Source: an uncultured Austwickia sp. (GTDB lineage: Bacteria > Actinomycetota > Actinomycetes > Actinomycetales > Dermatophilaceae). Taken from it: 19,511 bases of DNA. Below the pieces are notes generated by a model. That model made no database searches. It saw only the letters and a program-made list of their open reading frames with translations, and had not been told where the DNA came from. Of this stretch, positions 1 to 9,799 are shown in pieces. The stretch covers positions 1-19,511 of the forward strand of contig CAKUSI010000037.1 in assembly GCA_934678955.1 (NCBI GenBank), read 5' to 3'. Both the position numbers and the translations under genes were made by a program. How positions within the stretch are numbered: position 1 is the first letter of the stretch; each line of letters begins with the position of its first letter.

Positions 1-1028
1 GCCTGGGGCGGCGCGGCCGGATCTCCCGTCGGGACCTGCTGCTGCACGTCGCGGAGCTGGACCGGTGGACGCGCGCCGGGGCCCGGACCGGGGGGCGCCG
101 CCCCGCGGCGCGCCCGCGCGAGGTCGCCCCGCGCTGGGACGATGGCGGGGACGACGTACGCCTGGCCGCGGCCGCCCAGTCGTGCGCGTCGGCGCCCGTG
201 ACGCCCGCGGCGGAGCGGACCACCCAGCTGACGCTGGATCTCGGGGGGCCGCCGCCGCTCACCGTCGCGACCGGCCTGCCCGAGCTGACCCGCCTCGAAC
301 GGGTGCGGGCCGAGCTGGACATCCTCGGGCTGGACGTCTCCACCCACGTCGTGGATTCCTACGCCACCCTGCTGGCCGAACTCGGCGCGGTCCCGTCCCG
401 GCAGCTGCGCTCCGACGCGACGGGGGTGCGCAACCGGAGCGAGATCCTCGTCGCCGGGGTCAAAGTCGCCACCCAGACGCCGCCGATCCGCTCCGGTCGG
501 CGGGTCGTGTTCCTCACCCTCGACGACGCCACGGGACCGGTCGATGCGACGTTCTTCGAGGACGTGCAAGGCCCGTATGCCGGGACGGTCTTCCACTCCT
601 GGCTGCTCCTGGTCCGCGGGGTGGTGCGCCGCACCGGTCCCCGCGGGGTGTCGCTGCGGGCCACGGGGGCCTGGGAACTGTCCGCCCTCGCCGAGGTGTG
701 GCGGGTGGGCGGGATCCAGGCGGTGGAGGAGATCCTGGACGCCTCCCCCCGGCCGCAGGCGGACCGGGGCGTGGCTGGCGCCGGCGTCGGTAGGGGCTCC
801 GGTGTCGGCGCGGGTCCTGATGCCGGTACGGGTGCCGGGGCGAGCGCCCGGACGCGTCGGGTCCTGGTCCACCCGTCGGGGTTTCGCCAGTCTCCCTACG
901 CGGACGTGCTGCCTCCGGGCACCGACCCGCGCTCGGGTCGCGGGCTGGCCGCGGCCGGCGGTGGGGCGGGGGAAGGCGCGGCGCCACGCAAGCTGTGGCA
1001 CTCCAGCCCCGGCAGCGCGGGGCATTAG
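1..1028 (+). CDS. dnaE2: Error-prone DNA polymerase III alpha subunit DnaE2 (ImuC), C-terminal part
   Basis: The 5' end lies outside the window; the open frame is already running at base 3 and stops with TAG at 1026-1028. The visible part covers the C-terminal region after the polymerase core. It begins with residues joining the helix-hairpin-helix area (LGRRGRISRRDLLLHVAEL), then a segment with TQLTLDL and PELTRLERVRAELDILGLDVSTHV, then an OB-fold-like stretch (EILVAGVKVATQTPPIRSGRR, VVFLTLDDATGPVDATFFED). It ends in the blocks GFRQSPYADV and KLWHSSPGSAG, which I recognise as the actinobacterial DnaE2 tail. A Gly/Ala-rich low-complexity linker (about bases 770-850) separates the OB fold from that tail. 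DnaE2 works with ImuA'/ImuB in translesion, mutagenic synthesis. Downstream genes point the same way, and dinB follows within 900 bases. Assignment to DnaE2 rather than the replicative DnaE1 rests on the C-terminal motifs. Confidence 0.9.
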   Translation, partial: LGRRGRISRRDLLLHVAELDRWTRAGARTGGRRPAARPREVAPRWDDGGDDVRLAAAAQSCASAPVTPAAERTTQLTLDLGGPPPLTVATGLPELTRLERVRAELDILGLDVSTHVVDSYATLLAELGAVPSRQLRSDATGVRNRSEILVAGVKVATQTPPIRSGRRVVFLTLDDATGPVDATFFEDVQGPYAGTVFHSWLLLVRGVVRRTGPRGVSLRATGAWELSALAEVWRVGGIQAVEEILDASPRPQADRGVAGAGVGRGSGVGAGPDAGTGAGASARTRRVLVHPSGFRQSPYADVLPPGTDPRSGRGLAAAGGGAGEGAAPRKLWHSSPGSAGH

Positions 1029-1091
1029 GGTGGCCAGCAGCAGCCGATCGCTCCAGGGGCACCGCCCCCGGGCGGGGAGGAGAGCGCGTCG

Positions 1092-1880
1092 ATGCAGCAG
1101 GAGCCGCGCCACGGACACCGTGGCACGTTGGACTCCGCGCCCCGCACAGCCCAGCTGTGGGAGCGCGTCACCGCCGCGGTCGACCGGCGCGCGAAGGACG
1201 TGGGGCGCCCCCTGCGGATCGTCGACCTCGGCGGCGGCAGCGGCGGGCTGGCCGTCCCGCTCGCCGAACTCGGGCACGAGGTGCTCGTGGTGGACCCGAG
1301 CCCGGACGCGCTGGCCTCGCTCCAGCGGCGGGCCCGCGAGGCGAGCCTCGACGAGACCGGGCAGCGGTTGCGGGCCGTCCAGGGCGACTCGGCCACCCTC
1401 GCCGGCCTGGGCCTTTCGGGCGACGTCGACCTGCTCACCTGCCACGGCGTCCTGGAGCTCGATGACGACCCCGAGGGCACCGTGGCCGACATCGCGGCGG
1501 TCCTCGCCCCCGGCGGGGTGCTCAGCCTCCTGGTCGCCCAGCGGCTCGCGGTGGTGCTGGCACGGGCCCTGTCCGGCCGGTTCGCCCAGGCCAAGCTCGC
1601 CCTGGAGAGCGAGGACGGCCGCTGGGGCGAGCACGACCCGCTGCCGCGTCGCTACGACGCCGACGCGCTGGGGCGGCTCCTGCGGGGGGTGGGGCTGCGC
1701 GTCGAGGACTCCCGAGGGCTGCGCGTCTTCACCGACCTGGTGCCCTCGGCCTTCGTCGACACCGAGGCCGATCGCGAGGCCCTGCTCGCGCTCGAGCGCG
1801 CGCTTGCCGAGCACCCCGACCAGGAGCTCCTGGGGCGCCTCGGCAGCGCCCTGCACGTGCTGGCCCGCCGGCCCGTATAA
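1092..1880 (+). CDS. CmoM/SmtA-like SAM-dependent methyltransferase
   Basis: This is a 262-aa class I methyltransferase. ATG at 1092 is chosen because GGGAGGAGA sits about 8-10 nt upstream. The SAM-binding motif I is VDLGGGSGG (residues 44-52), followed by the acidic ribose-binding Asp of VLVVDPS (D68). Further blocks, CHGVLELDDDPEGT, VLAPGGVLSLLVAQR and the later GRFAQAKLAL, resemble the bacterial CmoM/SmtA group, where HAVLEWV and GNF occupy the same places. CmoM methylates wobble-uridine derivatives in tRNA, but the substrate here is unproven. The gene lies 63 nt after dnaE2 and only 15 nt before dinB, so it is probably co-transcribed with both polymerases. That placement could reflect simple operon packing or a damage-response role; the sequence does not decide. 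Confidence 0.85.
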   Translation: MQQEPRHGHRGTLDSAPRTAQLWERVTAAVDRRAKDVGRPLRIVDLGGGSGGLAVPLAELGHEVLVVDPSPDALASLQRRAREASLDETGQRLRAVQGDSATLAGLGLSGDVDLLTCHGVLELDDDPEGTVADIAAVLAPGGVLSLLVAQRLAVVLARALSGRFAQAKLALESEDGRWGEHDPLPRRYDADALGRLLRGVGLRVEDSRGLRVFTDLVPSAFVDTEADREALLALERALAEHPDQELLGRLGSALHVLARRPV

Positions 1881-1895
1881 GCCGCAGGGGCAAGG

Positions 1896-3128
1896 GTGAG
1901 CCGACGCCGATTCGCGCTCCCCGAGCGCGGTGCCGACCCGGTCGACGACACCGGGTGCACGATCCTGCACGTCGACATGGACGCCTTCTATGCCTCGGCG
2001 TCCCTGCTGTCCCGCCCGGAGCTGCGGGGCACGCCGGTGATCGTCGGCGGCGGCAGCCGAGGGGTCGTACTATCCGCGACGTACGAAGCCCGCGCGTTCG
2101 GGGTCACCGCCGCCATGCCGATGGCCCGGGCCCGCCGGCTGTGCCCCCAGGCCGTGATCGTCTCCCCGGACCACGCCCTCTACCACCGCATCTCCCGCGC
2201 CGTCGCCGCCGTCTTCGAGGAGGTGACCCCGCTGGTGGAGCCGCTCTCCCTGGACGAGGCGTTCCTCGACGTCGCCGGGGCGGTCCGCAGGCTGGGCAGC
2301 CCGGCCCTGATCGGGCAGCGGATCCGGGACACGATCGCCGACGAGCAGGGGATCACCTGCTCGGTGGGGGTGGCCGCCAACAAGTTCGTCGCCAAGCTTG
2401 CTTCCGGCCTGGCCAAGCCGGACGGGCTGGTGGTCGTGCCCACCGCGGAGGCGACCTCGTTCGTCCAGCAGCTGCCGGTCGCCGCGCTGTGGGGGGTGGG
2501 GGAACGCACCGAGGAACAGCTCTTGCGGCTCGGGCTGCACACCGTGGCCGACATCGCCCACACCCCGGCGCGCACGTTGCGCCGCGCCCTCGGCGAGCAG
2601 GGCGCCCACCTGCACGACCTCGCCTGGGCCCGAGACCCTCGCCCCGTGACGCCCATCCGCCGAGAGAAGAGCATCGGTGCCGACCAGACGTTCGGCGCCG
2701 ACATCGACGATCCCCAGGAGCTGCACCGGCGGTTCCTGCAGCTGTCCGACAAGGTCGCGGCGCGGGCCCGGGCCGCGGGGATGATGGGTCGCACTGTGTC
2801 GATCCGGGTGCGTTTCTCCGACTTCACGACGATCACCCGCAGCCGCACCCTGCCCGACCCCACCGACGTGAGCGGGCAGATCTACGCGACGGCGCGTGGC
2901 CTGTTCGACCAGCTCGGCCTGCGCCGGGTCCGGATCCGGCTCGTCGGGGTCCGGCTCGAAGGGCTCGTGGACGCCGCGTCCGCGCCCGTGCAGGGGCGCC
3001 TGGACGAGCCCGAGCACGGCTGGCGGGACGCCGACCGGGCTGTCGATCGCGCCAGCGCGCGGTTCGGCCCCGGCGCCGTTCGGCGGGCCGCATTGGTCCG
3101 CCCCGGGCACGCGGACCCGCGCCCCTGA
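1896..3128 (+). CDS. dinB: DNA polymerase IV (Y-family translesion polymerase)
   Basis: The 410-aa product has the Y-family signature. HVDMDAFYAS (D27) and SLDEAFLDV (D120, E121) supply the three metal-binding carboxylates. GVAANKFVAKLASGLAKPDGL is the thumb-side conserved block, and the little-finger domain runs to about residue 350 (SIRVRFSDFTTITRSRTL, VRLVGVRLEGL). The start is GTG at 1896, 15 nt after the methyltransferase stop, with GCAGGGGCAAGG as a weak Shine-Dalgarno. An upstream alternative start would overlap the previous gene. The last ~50 residues are a charged tail without a recognisable domain, and I see no clear QxxLF-type clamp motif there. No promoter or SOS box fits in the 15-nt gap, so expression should come from upstream. 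Pol IV extends mismatched or damaged primer ends. Confidence 0.95.
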   Translation: MSRRRFALPERGADPVDDTGCTILHVDMDAFYASASLLSRPELRGTPVIVGGGSRGVVLSATYEARAFGVTAAMPMARARRLCPQAVIVSPDHALYHRISRAVAAVFEEVTPLVEPLSLDEAFLDVAGAVRRLGSPALIGQRIRDTIADEQGITCSVGVAANKFVAKLASGLAKPDGLVVVPTAEATSFVQQLPVAALWGVGERTEEQLLRLGLHTVADIAHTPARTLRRALGEQGAHLHDLAWARDPRPVTPIRREKSIGADQTFGADIDDPQELHRRFLQLSDKVAARARAAGMMGRTVSIRVRFSDFTTITRSRTLPDPTDVSGQIYATARGLFDQLGLRRVRIRLVGVRLEGLVDAASAPVQGRLDEPEHGWRDADRAVDRASARFGPGAVRRAALVRPGHADPRP

Positions 3129-3461
3129 ACGAGGTCCGCGCCGGCGCGAGCTGGTCTGGACGCCAGGGCGGCACGGGTCCAGGTAGGCTGGTTTCGTCCA
3201 GCGCATCCACAGGTTGAAGTCGAATGCCACTCCCGCTGGCCTGACCAGGCATGGCGGACCTATCCTTGAGGCAACCCTTGCCGATTGGACGGCGCGGGCA
3301 CAGTGCGCGATCCTTGGACGTTATCTTCTCTGACCGGGACTTCCCGTGGACCGGCTCGGGGTCCGGACCACGGCCAGCCCTGTTTGATCTTGGTATTTCT
3401 TATCTCGGTGTCGCAGGGGAGTACCGCCCGCGAGACCGCCTAACGCGCGTAGGAGGAGATC
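3129..3461. other. Intergenic region between dinB and DUF3040 gene
   Basis: This 333-bp gap has no ORF with recognisable content. Its base composition is visibly less GC-rich near 3310-3410 (ttatcttctctg, tgtttgatcttggtatttcttatctc), which makes it the likely promoter region for the DUF3040 gene, although I cannot place a convincing -35/-10 pair. It contains one strong hairpin, listed separately. The downstream gene has a textbook ribosome binding site at 3450-3457. Confidence 0.5.
3344..3373 (+). terminator. Strong hairpin between dinB and the DUF3040 gene
   Basis: The arms CCGTGGACCGG and CCGGACCACGG (11 nt each, 3344-3354 and 3363-3373) pair with a single central A/A mismatch around an 8-nt loop. 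It lies 215 nt after dinB and about 90 nt before the next start. A moderately T-containing stretch (CTGTTTGATCTTGG) follows, but there is no clean U-tract. It could terminate the dinB transcript or be a 5'-UTR structure of the DUF3040 mRNA. Confidence 0.35.
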
Positions 3462-3878
3462 ATGCCGCTGTCGGAGCACGAGCAGAAGCTGCTCGACCAG
3501 ATGGAGCGCGCCCTCTACGCAGAGGATCCTGGGTTCGCGACTCAGATGAAGGGTGCCGCGAGCCGCGCGTCACGCGGGCATCTCGCGCTGGGCGTGCTTG
3601 CCGTCGTGGTGGGGCTCGTGGTCGTGCTCCTCGGAGTCAACCTGGCGAGCATCCCCGTCGGCGTGGTCGGCTTCCTCGTCATGCTCGGCGGGGTTGTCTG
3701 GGCGCTTTCGCCGGCGCGCGGGAAGCGTCAGGAGGGTTCTGCGACAGGCGGACCGGCCAGATCCGGCTCGGCCCGGCCCGCTAAGACCGGCAAGAGGCCC
3801 AAGAACCGCCAGAACTCCGGCTCCTTCATGCAGAGGATGGAGCAGCGCTGGGACAAGCGCCGCCAGCAGGGCCTCTGA
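3462..3878 (+). CDS. DUF3040 family membrane protein
   Basis: The 138-aa product opens with MPLSEHEQKLLDQMERALYAEDPGFA, the diagnostic N-terminus of the actinobacterial DUF3040 family. Two hydrophobic segments follow (about residues 41-59 and 62-83), then a basic, Lys/Arg/Gly-rich cytoplasmic tail. ATG at 3462 is preceded by GTAGGAGGAGATC, a near-perfect ribosome binding site. The function of the family is unknown. In many actinobacteria the gene lies next to dinB and just ahead of mraZ and the division/cell-wall (dcw) cluster. Here dinB is present, but the gene ends at a terminator and no mraZ follows, so local gene order is rearranged relative to that pattern as I recall it. Confidence 0.9.
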   Translation: MPLSEHEQKLLDQMERALYAEDPGFATQMKGAASRASRGHLALGVLAVVVGLVVVLLGVNLASIPVGVVGFLVMLGGVVWALSPARGKRQEGSATGGPARSGSARPAKTGKRPKNRQNSGSFMQRMEQRWDKRRQQGL

Positions 3879-3965
3879 GACACCGGGCCCCCGACCCGCA
3901 GGGCGCCCGAGGCGCACGACTTCTGATCCGCACGACCTTCAGCTCGAAGGCCCCCGACCGCATGT

Positions 3966-3997
3966 GAAAGCCCCGCCGATCGATCGGCGGGGCTTTC
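3966..3997. terminator. Perfect 32-bp palindromic bidirectional terminator
   Basis: Bases 3966-3997 form an uninterrupted palindrome: GAAAGCCCCGCCGATC followed by its exact reverse complement. The GC-rich stem is flanked by AAAG on one side and CTTT on the other, so each strand reads as a stem ending in a short T run. It lies between the convergent DUF3040 gene (ends 3878) and DUF456 gene (ends 4049), as expected for a shared intrinsic terminator. Confidence 0.85.
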
Positions 3998-4048
3998 GTC
4001 TGTGGTACGTCTTCCTCGCGGGGCTCCGTGCCGGGGAGGAGCCATCCG

Positions 4049-4534
4049 TCAGGTCAGGAGGCGCCAGACGCCGATCGCCCACACGGCGGCGATCAGCGTG
4101 GCGGCGGTCAGCTCGATACCGAAACTCATCACCGCGGCCTTGAGCACCGACACCGCCGACGGCCATGCCGCGCGGGCATCGCGCAGCCGCAGCACCTCCG
4201 CGAGGATCACCCCGAGGGCGAAGCCGAGGAGTAGCCCGGCGATCGGGATCACGAAGAACCCGACAACCGCGCCCACCGCGCCGAGCACCATGGTGCGACG
4301 CGGGATCCCGGCTCTTTCCAGACGGCGGCCGGGGATCAGATACTGCGCGATCCAACCCACGGCCGCGAGCGTGCCACTGATGCCGAGCACCGTCCAACCC
4401 ACCCGATCCTGGGCGGCGAACGCCCAGGCGGCGACGGCGGCCACGATCAGAATCAGGCCGGGCAGCACCGGCACGATGATGCCGACGAGCCCGATGAGGA
4501 TCGCCAGGCCTGCCAGAACGCTTGCGAGCTCCAC
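4049..4534 (-). CDS. DUF456 family integral membrane protein
   Basis: The 161-aa product is almost entirely hydrophobic with four to five predicted membrane segments. It starts MELASVLAGLAILIGLVGIIVPVLPGLILIV, where the GxxVPxLPG pattern is the family hallmark. A second glycine-rich block, GAVVGFFVIPIAGLLLGFALGVILAEVLR, is also typical of DUF456. The family has no established function. Start is ATG at 4534. The gene lies 9 nt after the stop of the DUF7455 gene on the same strand, so the two are probably co-transcribed. It ends about 50 nt from the palindromic terminator. Confidence 0.88.
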   Translation of the reverse strand: MELASVLAGLAILIGLVGIIVPVLPGLILIVAAVAAWAFAAQDRVGWTVLGISGTLAAVGWIAQYLIPGRRLERAGIPRRTMVLGAVGAVVGFFVIPIAGLLLGFALGVILAEVLRLRDARAAWPSAVSVLKAAVMSFGIELTAATLIAAVWAIGVWRLLT

Positions 4535-4543
4535 GGATGGGGC

Positions 4544-4756
4544 TCAGGCGCGCGTGTCGCTGGTCTCCATGAGCCGCTCGGTCTCGTCTTGGATGTCCAC
4601 GGCCACATCGTTAAGGCGGGGCATGTGCTGACGCGCATGGTGAGCGCAGAAGAGCAGCTCACCCCCCGAAGCGAGTCGTGCACGCACATAGGCCTGGGCG
4701 CCGCAGCGGTCACAGCGGTCCGCCGCGCTCAAGGTCGTCGCGAGTGCAGAAGCCAC
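4544..4756 (-). CDS. DUF7455-like small zinc-binding protein
   Basis: The 70-aa product carries the conserved actinobacterial block TLSAADRCDRCGAQAYVRA...GGELLFCAHHARQH. Cys15, Cys18, Cys37 and His39/His40 or His44 form a probable zinc site. I choose GTG at 4756 because AGGAAGG lies 5 nt upstream and the family match begins just after it. A longer in-frame ATG at 4837 would add 27 unconserved residues and translate through a hairpin. The C-terminal part (DVAVDIQDETERLMET) is likely helical. Function is unknown; close family members are often encoded near sigma-factor or topoisomerase genes, as recalled from family knowledge. Here parE is a near neighbour, separated by glyA. Confidence 0.85.
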   Translation of the reverse strand: MASALATTLSAADRCDRCGAQAYVRARLASGGELLFCAHHARQHMPRLNDVAVDIQDETERLMETSDTRA

Positions 4757-4784
4757 GTCATCCTTCCTCTCACCGCAGCGTGAC

Positions 4785-4805
4785 GACGCCCCCGAGTGGG
4801 GCGTC
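4785..4805 (-). promoter_or_regulatory. Hairpin upstream of the DUF7455 gene start
   Basis: GACGCCCC (4785-4792) and GGGGCGTC (4798-4805) form an 8-bp perfect stem with a 5-nt loop. It lies about 30 nt upstream of the chosen GTG start, so it would sit in the 5' UTR. There is no U-tract. It may modulate translation or may be a terminator remnant. Confidence 0.35.
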
Positions 4806-4978
4806 TCGTCCGTGCTCTCCTGACAACAGTCAAACACGCAGGGGTGTTCCCTGGCGACGGCACGCCGTTCTTCATGGCATTGGTCGCCCAGCTGCCATCT
4901 CCTTCATCGGCCGGCGCGGCGCCCACGCGAGTCATCCGAGGCGAACTCGCCCGGCACGCCGCGCGTGGTGGCGCGCGA

Positions 4979-6439
4979 TCAGCCCAGGTCGACCGTCGGG
5001 TAGAGCGGGAACGGCTCAAGCAGCTCTGCCGCCGCCGCGGAGACCCGCTGCGCGACGCCGTCCTCCATCACGAAACGCGCCTTGGAGGGCCCGCCGTTCG
5101 GGGCGGTGCCGGACTTCGTCGCGGTGAACACCTGCACCATGAGGTCCGCGATCCGGTCCATCTCGTCAGTGCCGAGGCCGCGGGTGGTCAGCGCCGGGGT
5201 GCCGACGCGGATCCCCGAGGTGAACCAGGCGCCGTTGGGGTCCGCGGGAATCGAGTTGCGGTTCGTGACGATCCCGGAGTCCAGCAGGGCGCCCTCGGCC
5301 TGCCGACCGGTGAGCCCGAACGTCGTGACGTCGATCAGCACGATGTGGTTGTCCGTGCCGCCGGTGACCAGGCGCGCGCCCCGTTTGGCCAGACCCTCGG
5401 CGAGAGCGCGGGCGTTGTCCACGATCCGCTGGGCGTACGTGGCGAACTCGGGTCGCCGGGCCTCCGCGAGGGCGACGGCCTTGGCCGCCATGATGTGCGA
5501 CAGGGGGCCGCCGAGCACCATCGGGCAGCCTCGGTCGACGTGTTCGGCGAGTTCGGGCTGGCACAGGACGATCCCGCCGCGCGGGCCGCGCAGCGACTTG
5601 TGCGTGGTCGAGGTGACGATCTGGGCGTGCGGGACCGGGTCGTAGTTGCCCGTCATGACCTTGCCGGCCACGAGCCCGGCGAAGTGCGCCATGTCGACCA
5701 TGAGGGTCGCGCCGACCTCGTCGGCGATCTCGCGCATGGCGGCGAAGTCGATCAGCCGTGGGTAGGCCGAGTAGCCGGCCACGATGATCAGCGGCTTGAC
5801 CGCGCGGACCTGCTCGCGCACCTGCGCGTAGTCCAGCAGTCCGGTGGTGGGGTCGGTGCCGTACGAACTCTGATCGAACATCTTGCCCGAGATGTTGGGC
5901 CGGTAGCCGTGGGTCAAGTGCCCACCGGCGTCCAGGGACATACCCATGAGGCGCTGGTTGCCCAGCTCGGCGCGCAACCTCGCCCAGTCGGCGTCGGAGA
6001 GGTCATTGACGTTCTTCACGCCAGCCTTCTCCAGGGCCGGGGACTGCACTCGCTGCGCGAGGATCGCCCAGTAGGCCACCAGGTTGGCGTCGATGCCGGA
6101 GTGCGGCTGAACGTACGCGTGCGGAGCCCCGAAGAGCTCGCGGGCGTGCTCGGCCGCGACATCTTCCACCGTGTCGACGTTGCGGCAGCCCGCGTAGAAG
6201 CGGTGCCCGGAGGTGCCCTCGGCGTACTTGTCGCTCAGCCAGTTGCCCATCGCGAGCAGCGCGGTGGGGGAGGCGTAGTTTTCCGACGCGATCAGCTTGA
6301 GGGAGGCGCGCTGGTCGTTCAGCTCGCCGACGATCGCGTCGGCGATGCGCGGCTCGACAGCACGCACCAGCTCGATGCTGCTGCGGAACGCCAGCGACTC
6401 GGTGTTGGGGGCGTCGGGCGTGGACGAAACGGTGCTCAT
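4979..6439 (-). CDS. glyA: Serine hydroxymethyltransferase (glycine hydroxymethyltransferase), long form
   Basis: The PLP enzyme interconverts serine plus tetrahydrofolate and glycine plus 5,10-methylene-THF. The product is 486 aa. The PLP lysine is K281 in [14 protein letters not shown]. Other family blocks are [53 protein letters not shown] and [14 protein letters not shown]. It is longer than the usual ~420-435-aa bacterial enzyme, mainly through a charged insert at about residues 131-165 (ending in [10 protein letters not shown]). I take ATG at 6439 as start because GAGGAGG lies 5 nt upstream and similarity starts soon after. A longer frame reaching 6511 would run into the riboswitch. The gene is divergent from parE and is preceded by a ZTP riboswitch. 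Confidence 0.97.
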   Translation of the reverse strand: MSTVSSTPDAPNTESLAFRSSIELVRAVEPRIADAIVGELNDQRASLKLIASENYASPTALLAMGNWLSDKYAEGTSGHRFYAGCRNVDTVEDVAAEHARELFGAPHAYVQPHSGIDANLVAYWAILAQRVQSPALEKAGVKNVNDLSDADWARLRAELGNQRLMGMSLDAGGHLTHGYRPNISGKMFDQSSYGTDPTTGLLDYAQVREQVRAVKPLIIVAGYSAYPRLIDFAAMREIADEVGATLMVDMAHFAGLVAGKVMTGNYDPVPHAQIVTSTTHKSLRGPRGGIVLCQPELAEHVDRGCPMVLGGPLSHIMAAKAVALAEARRPEFATYAQRIVDNARALAEGLAKRGARLVTGGTDNHIVLIDVTTFGLTGRQAEGALLDSGIVTNRNSIPADPNGAWFTSGIRVGTPALTTRGLGTDEMDRIADLMVQVFTATKSGTAPNGGPSKARFVMEDGVAQRVSAAAAELLEPFPLYPTVDLG

Positions 6440-6463
6440 GGGGGCCTCCTCAGCGCGCGGGAA

Positions 6464-6596
6464 ACGGCCCAGGCGCGCGACCGGTGAACTGTGGGATGCC
6501 CGCCAGGGCACCCGGTGCGGAGCTCAGCGCGGGGCTGCTCTCACGGGGCCGCTCCCCGATGGTGAACCATCTCGAACGCGCCAGTCACGGCCCGCG
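6464..6596 (-). promoter_or_regulatory. ZTP (pfl) riboswitch in the glyA leader
   Basis: Read on the minus strand, the leader contains the conserved pfl/ZTP blocks in order. These are GGCCGTGACTGGCG, a hairpin with GATGGTTCACCATC, and then GGGGAGCGGCCCCGTGAG. After a variable linker containing a hairpin (GGGTGCCC-TGGC-GGGCATCCC) comes CGCGCCTGGGCC at 6477-6466. The first GGCC pairs with the GGCC of the GAGCGGCC segment. The architecture matches my recollection of the consensus (GACUGGCG ... GGGGAGCG ... GCGCCUGGGC). The class senses the purine intermediates ZMP/ZTP, which build up when 10-formyl-THF is short, and glyA is one of its known targets. The glyA Shine-Dalgarno lies about 20 nt beyond the 3' end. 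No terminator U-tract is evident, so control may be translational. Confidence 0.85.
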
Positions 6597-6599
6597 GCA

Positions 6600-6624
6600 A
6601 GGGTAGCAGCGCGCCTGATCAGGC
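6600..6624 (-). promoter_or_regulatory. Candidate glyA promoter -10 and overlapping palindrome
   Basis: On the minus strand TACCCT (6605-6600) fits TAnnnT and would start the transcript about 7 nt downstream, just before the riboswitch aptamer. A perfect 12-bp palindrome GCCTGATCAGGC (6613-6624) lies upstream, between the -10 and the -35 position, and could be an operator. No good -35 hexamer is visible. Confidence 0.4.
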
Positions 6625-6675
6625 CCCGCCTTGGGTCCGCTCGCGAGCCTGCCCGGTCGGAACCATCCTGGCGGT

Positions 6676-6681
6676 TACGCT
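6676..6681 (+). promoter_or_regulatory. Candidate parE promoter -10 element
   Basis: TACGCT matches TAnnnT and lies about 70 nt upstream of the parE start. The -35 position has no clear hexamer. It is suggested mainly by its location in the divergent glyA-parE region. Confidence 0.3.
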
Positions 6682-6747
6682 GGCCCGGCCCGGTCCGACG
6701 GATCGGCGAGCCCGGGCCCGTGACGCCCGGCGAGGGAGGGGATCGGC

Positions 6748-8859
<2,112 letters not shown>

Positions 8860-9072
8860 CGCACGACGGCTGTCTGGTACTACACCGGACTGGTAGGACG
8901 CCGGCTCGTACGGCACCGTCGCTAGCCGGCTGGTGGCGATGGGCAGCCCAAGCGTCAGAACGCTGAGCGCTCAGCCAGGTGCCGCGGTGGCGGCGAACGG
9001 GTAGCGCGAGGGCACCGCCGTACTCGATCGATTTCTTCATCACCGAGGCCCTTCGTCGCCGACCAGGCAGGG

Positions 9073-9480
9073 TCATGCCTTCCAGGGGTCGATGACGACG
9101 AGTCCGCAGCCTTCGAAGTCCGCGACGTTACGGGTGGCGAGCGGCAGCTGGTGGACACGGCACACGGCCGCGATCATGGCGTCCATCGTCGGGCGCGGCC
9201 GGCCCGGCTCGGACGACAGCTCCCCGTAGACGTCCGCCGCCGCGCGATCGAAGGGCACGATGCCGCCCAACCCCTCGGCGAGGGCCTCCAGGTGCCGCCG
9301 CAAGGCGTCGCGGCGACGGCCCTCCGGGAGGAGGCGGACGCCGCGGGTCAGCTCTGCCCAGCAGGGGGCGGGCAGGAACAGATCTCGCGAATCGTGATCC
9401 CGCACCCAACGCAAGACCTCGGGGCAGGCATGGGGCTTCGTGAGTTCGGAGATGACGTTGGTGTCGAGGGCGACTCTCAC
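9073..9480 (-). CDS. PIN-domain toxin ribonuclease, FitB/VapC type
   Basis: The 135-aa product opens with [15 protein letters not shown]. The PIN-domain acidic residues are D6 (LDTN), E43 (CWAELTRG), D100 (TMDAMIAA) and D121 (RNVADFE), the usual four-carboxylate metal site. The block [13 protein letters not shown] and the ending LVVIDPW are typical of the FitB subgroup. GTG at 9480 is chosen because it overlaps the antitoxin stop in GTGA, giving translational coupling, and because similarity begins there. The family cleaves RNA and is neutralised by the cognate antitoxin. RNA target and present activity are unknown. The pair lies between two copies of the parE 3' end. Confidence 0.9.
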   Translation of the reverse strand: MRVALDTNVISELTKPHACPEVLRWVRDHDSRDLFLPAPCWAELTRGVRLLPEGRRRDALRRHLEALAEGLGGIVPFDRAAADVYGELSSEPGRPRPTMDAMIAAVCRVHQLPLATRNVADFEGCGLVVIDPWKA

Positions 9481-9716
9481 GTGAAGAGCTCCCGGGGAGC
9501 GTCGTGCGTACGGACGGGCGAGGGGAGCTCGAGGCCGTCCTCTCGACACGCACCGTGGAACTCCACCAGGACATTGGGGACGTCAAGATCGACTCGGACG
9601 GCGTCGCCGAGGATCTGCCGGACCTCGGCTTCCATCGAGCGGCCATTGCGCCGCGCGCGCCGGCCCAAGGCGCGACGCACCCCCTCGTCGAGTCCTCGCA
9701 CCGTAATCGTCGCCAC
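9477..9716 (-). CDS. FitA-like ribbon-helix-helix antitoxin
   Basis: The 79-aa product begins [40 protein letters not shown]. The beta strand ATITVRGL and the two helices form the ribbon-helix-helix DNA-binding fold of FitA-type antitoxins. The C-terminal part ([17 protein letters not shown]) should wrap the toxin. GTG at 9716 follows GAGGAGG by about 8 nt. A longer frame to 9797 has no family similarity and would cover the operator. The gene is upstream of the toxin and overlaps it by 4 nt, the normal order for these operons. The complex is expected to repress its own promoter through the two TGCTAGCA palindromes that flank its ribosome binding site. Confidence 0.88.
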   Translation of the reverse strand: MATITVRGLDEGVRRALGRRARRNGRSMEAEVRQILGDAVRVDLDVPNVLVEFHGACREDGLELPSPVRTHDAPRELFT

Positions 9717-9745
9717 TGCTAGCACCTCCTCATACAATGCTAGCA
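9717..9745 (-). promoter_or_regulatory. Candidate antitoxin operator: two TGCTAGCA palindromes
   Basis: The self-complementary 8-mer TGCTAGCA occurs at 9717-9724 and 9738-9745, exactly 21 bp centre to centre (two helical turns). The antitoxin Shine-Dalgarno lies between the two sites and the start codon directly abuts the first. This suits paired binding of ribbon-helix-helix dimers in a FitAB-like complex. Confidence 0.65.
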
Positions 9746-9799
9746 ATGTCAGGGATTGTGCGGGGCCCCGCCGGAACGTCACGTCGCGCGGGGCCACTC

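Noticed and set aside
1881..1895. SOS box controlling dinB
   Set aside because: The gap is only 15 nt and contains no LexA-like palindrome; any SOS control would act upstream of the window.
4938..4978. Terminator after glyA (GCGCG-TGGTGG-CGCGC)
   Set aside because: Short stem, no U-tract, and such GC repeats are common here; not strong enough to list.
4796..6487. Long plus-strand frame of 563 codons opposite glyA
   Set aside because: Antisense shadow of glyA, which has strong family motifs on the minus strand; the frame has no recognisable protein and covers the riboswitch.
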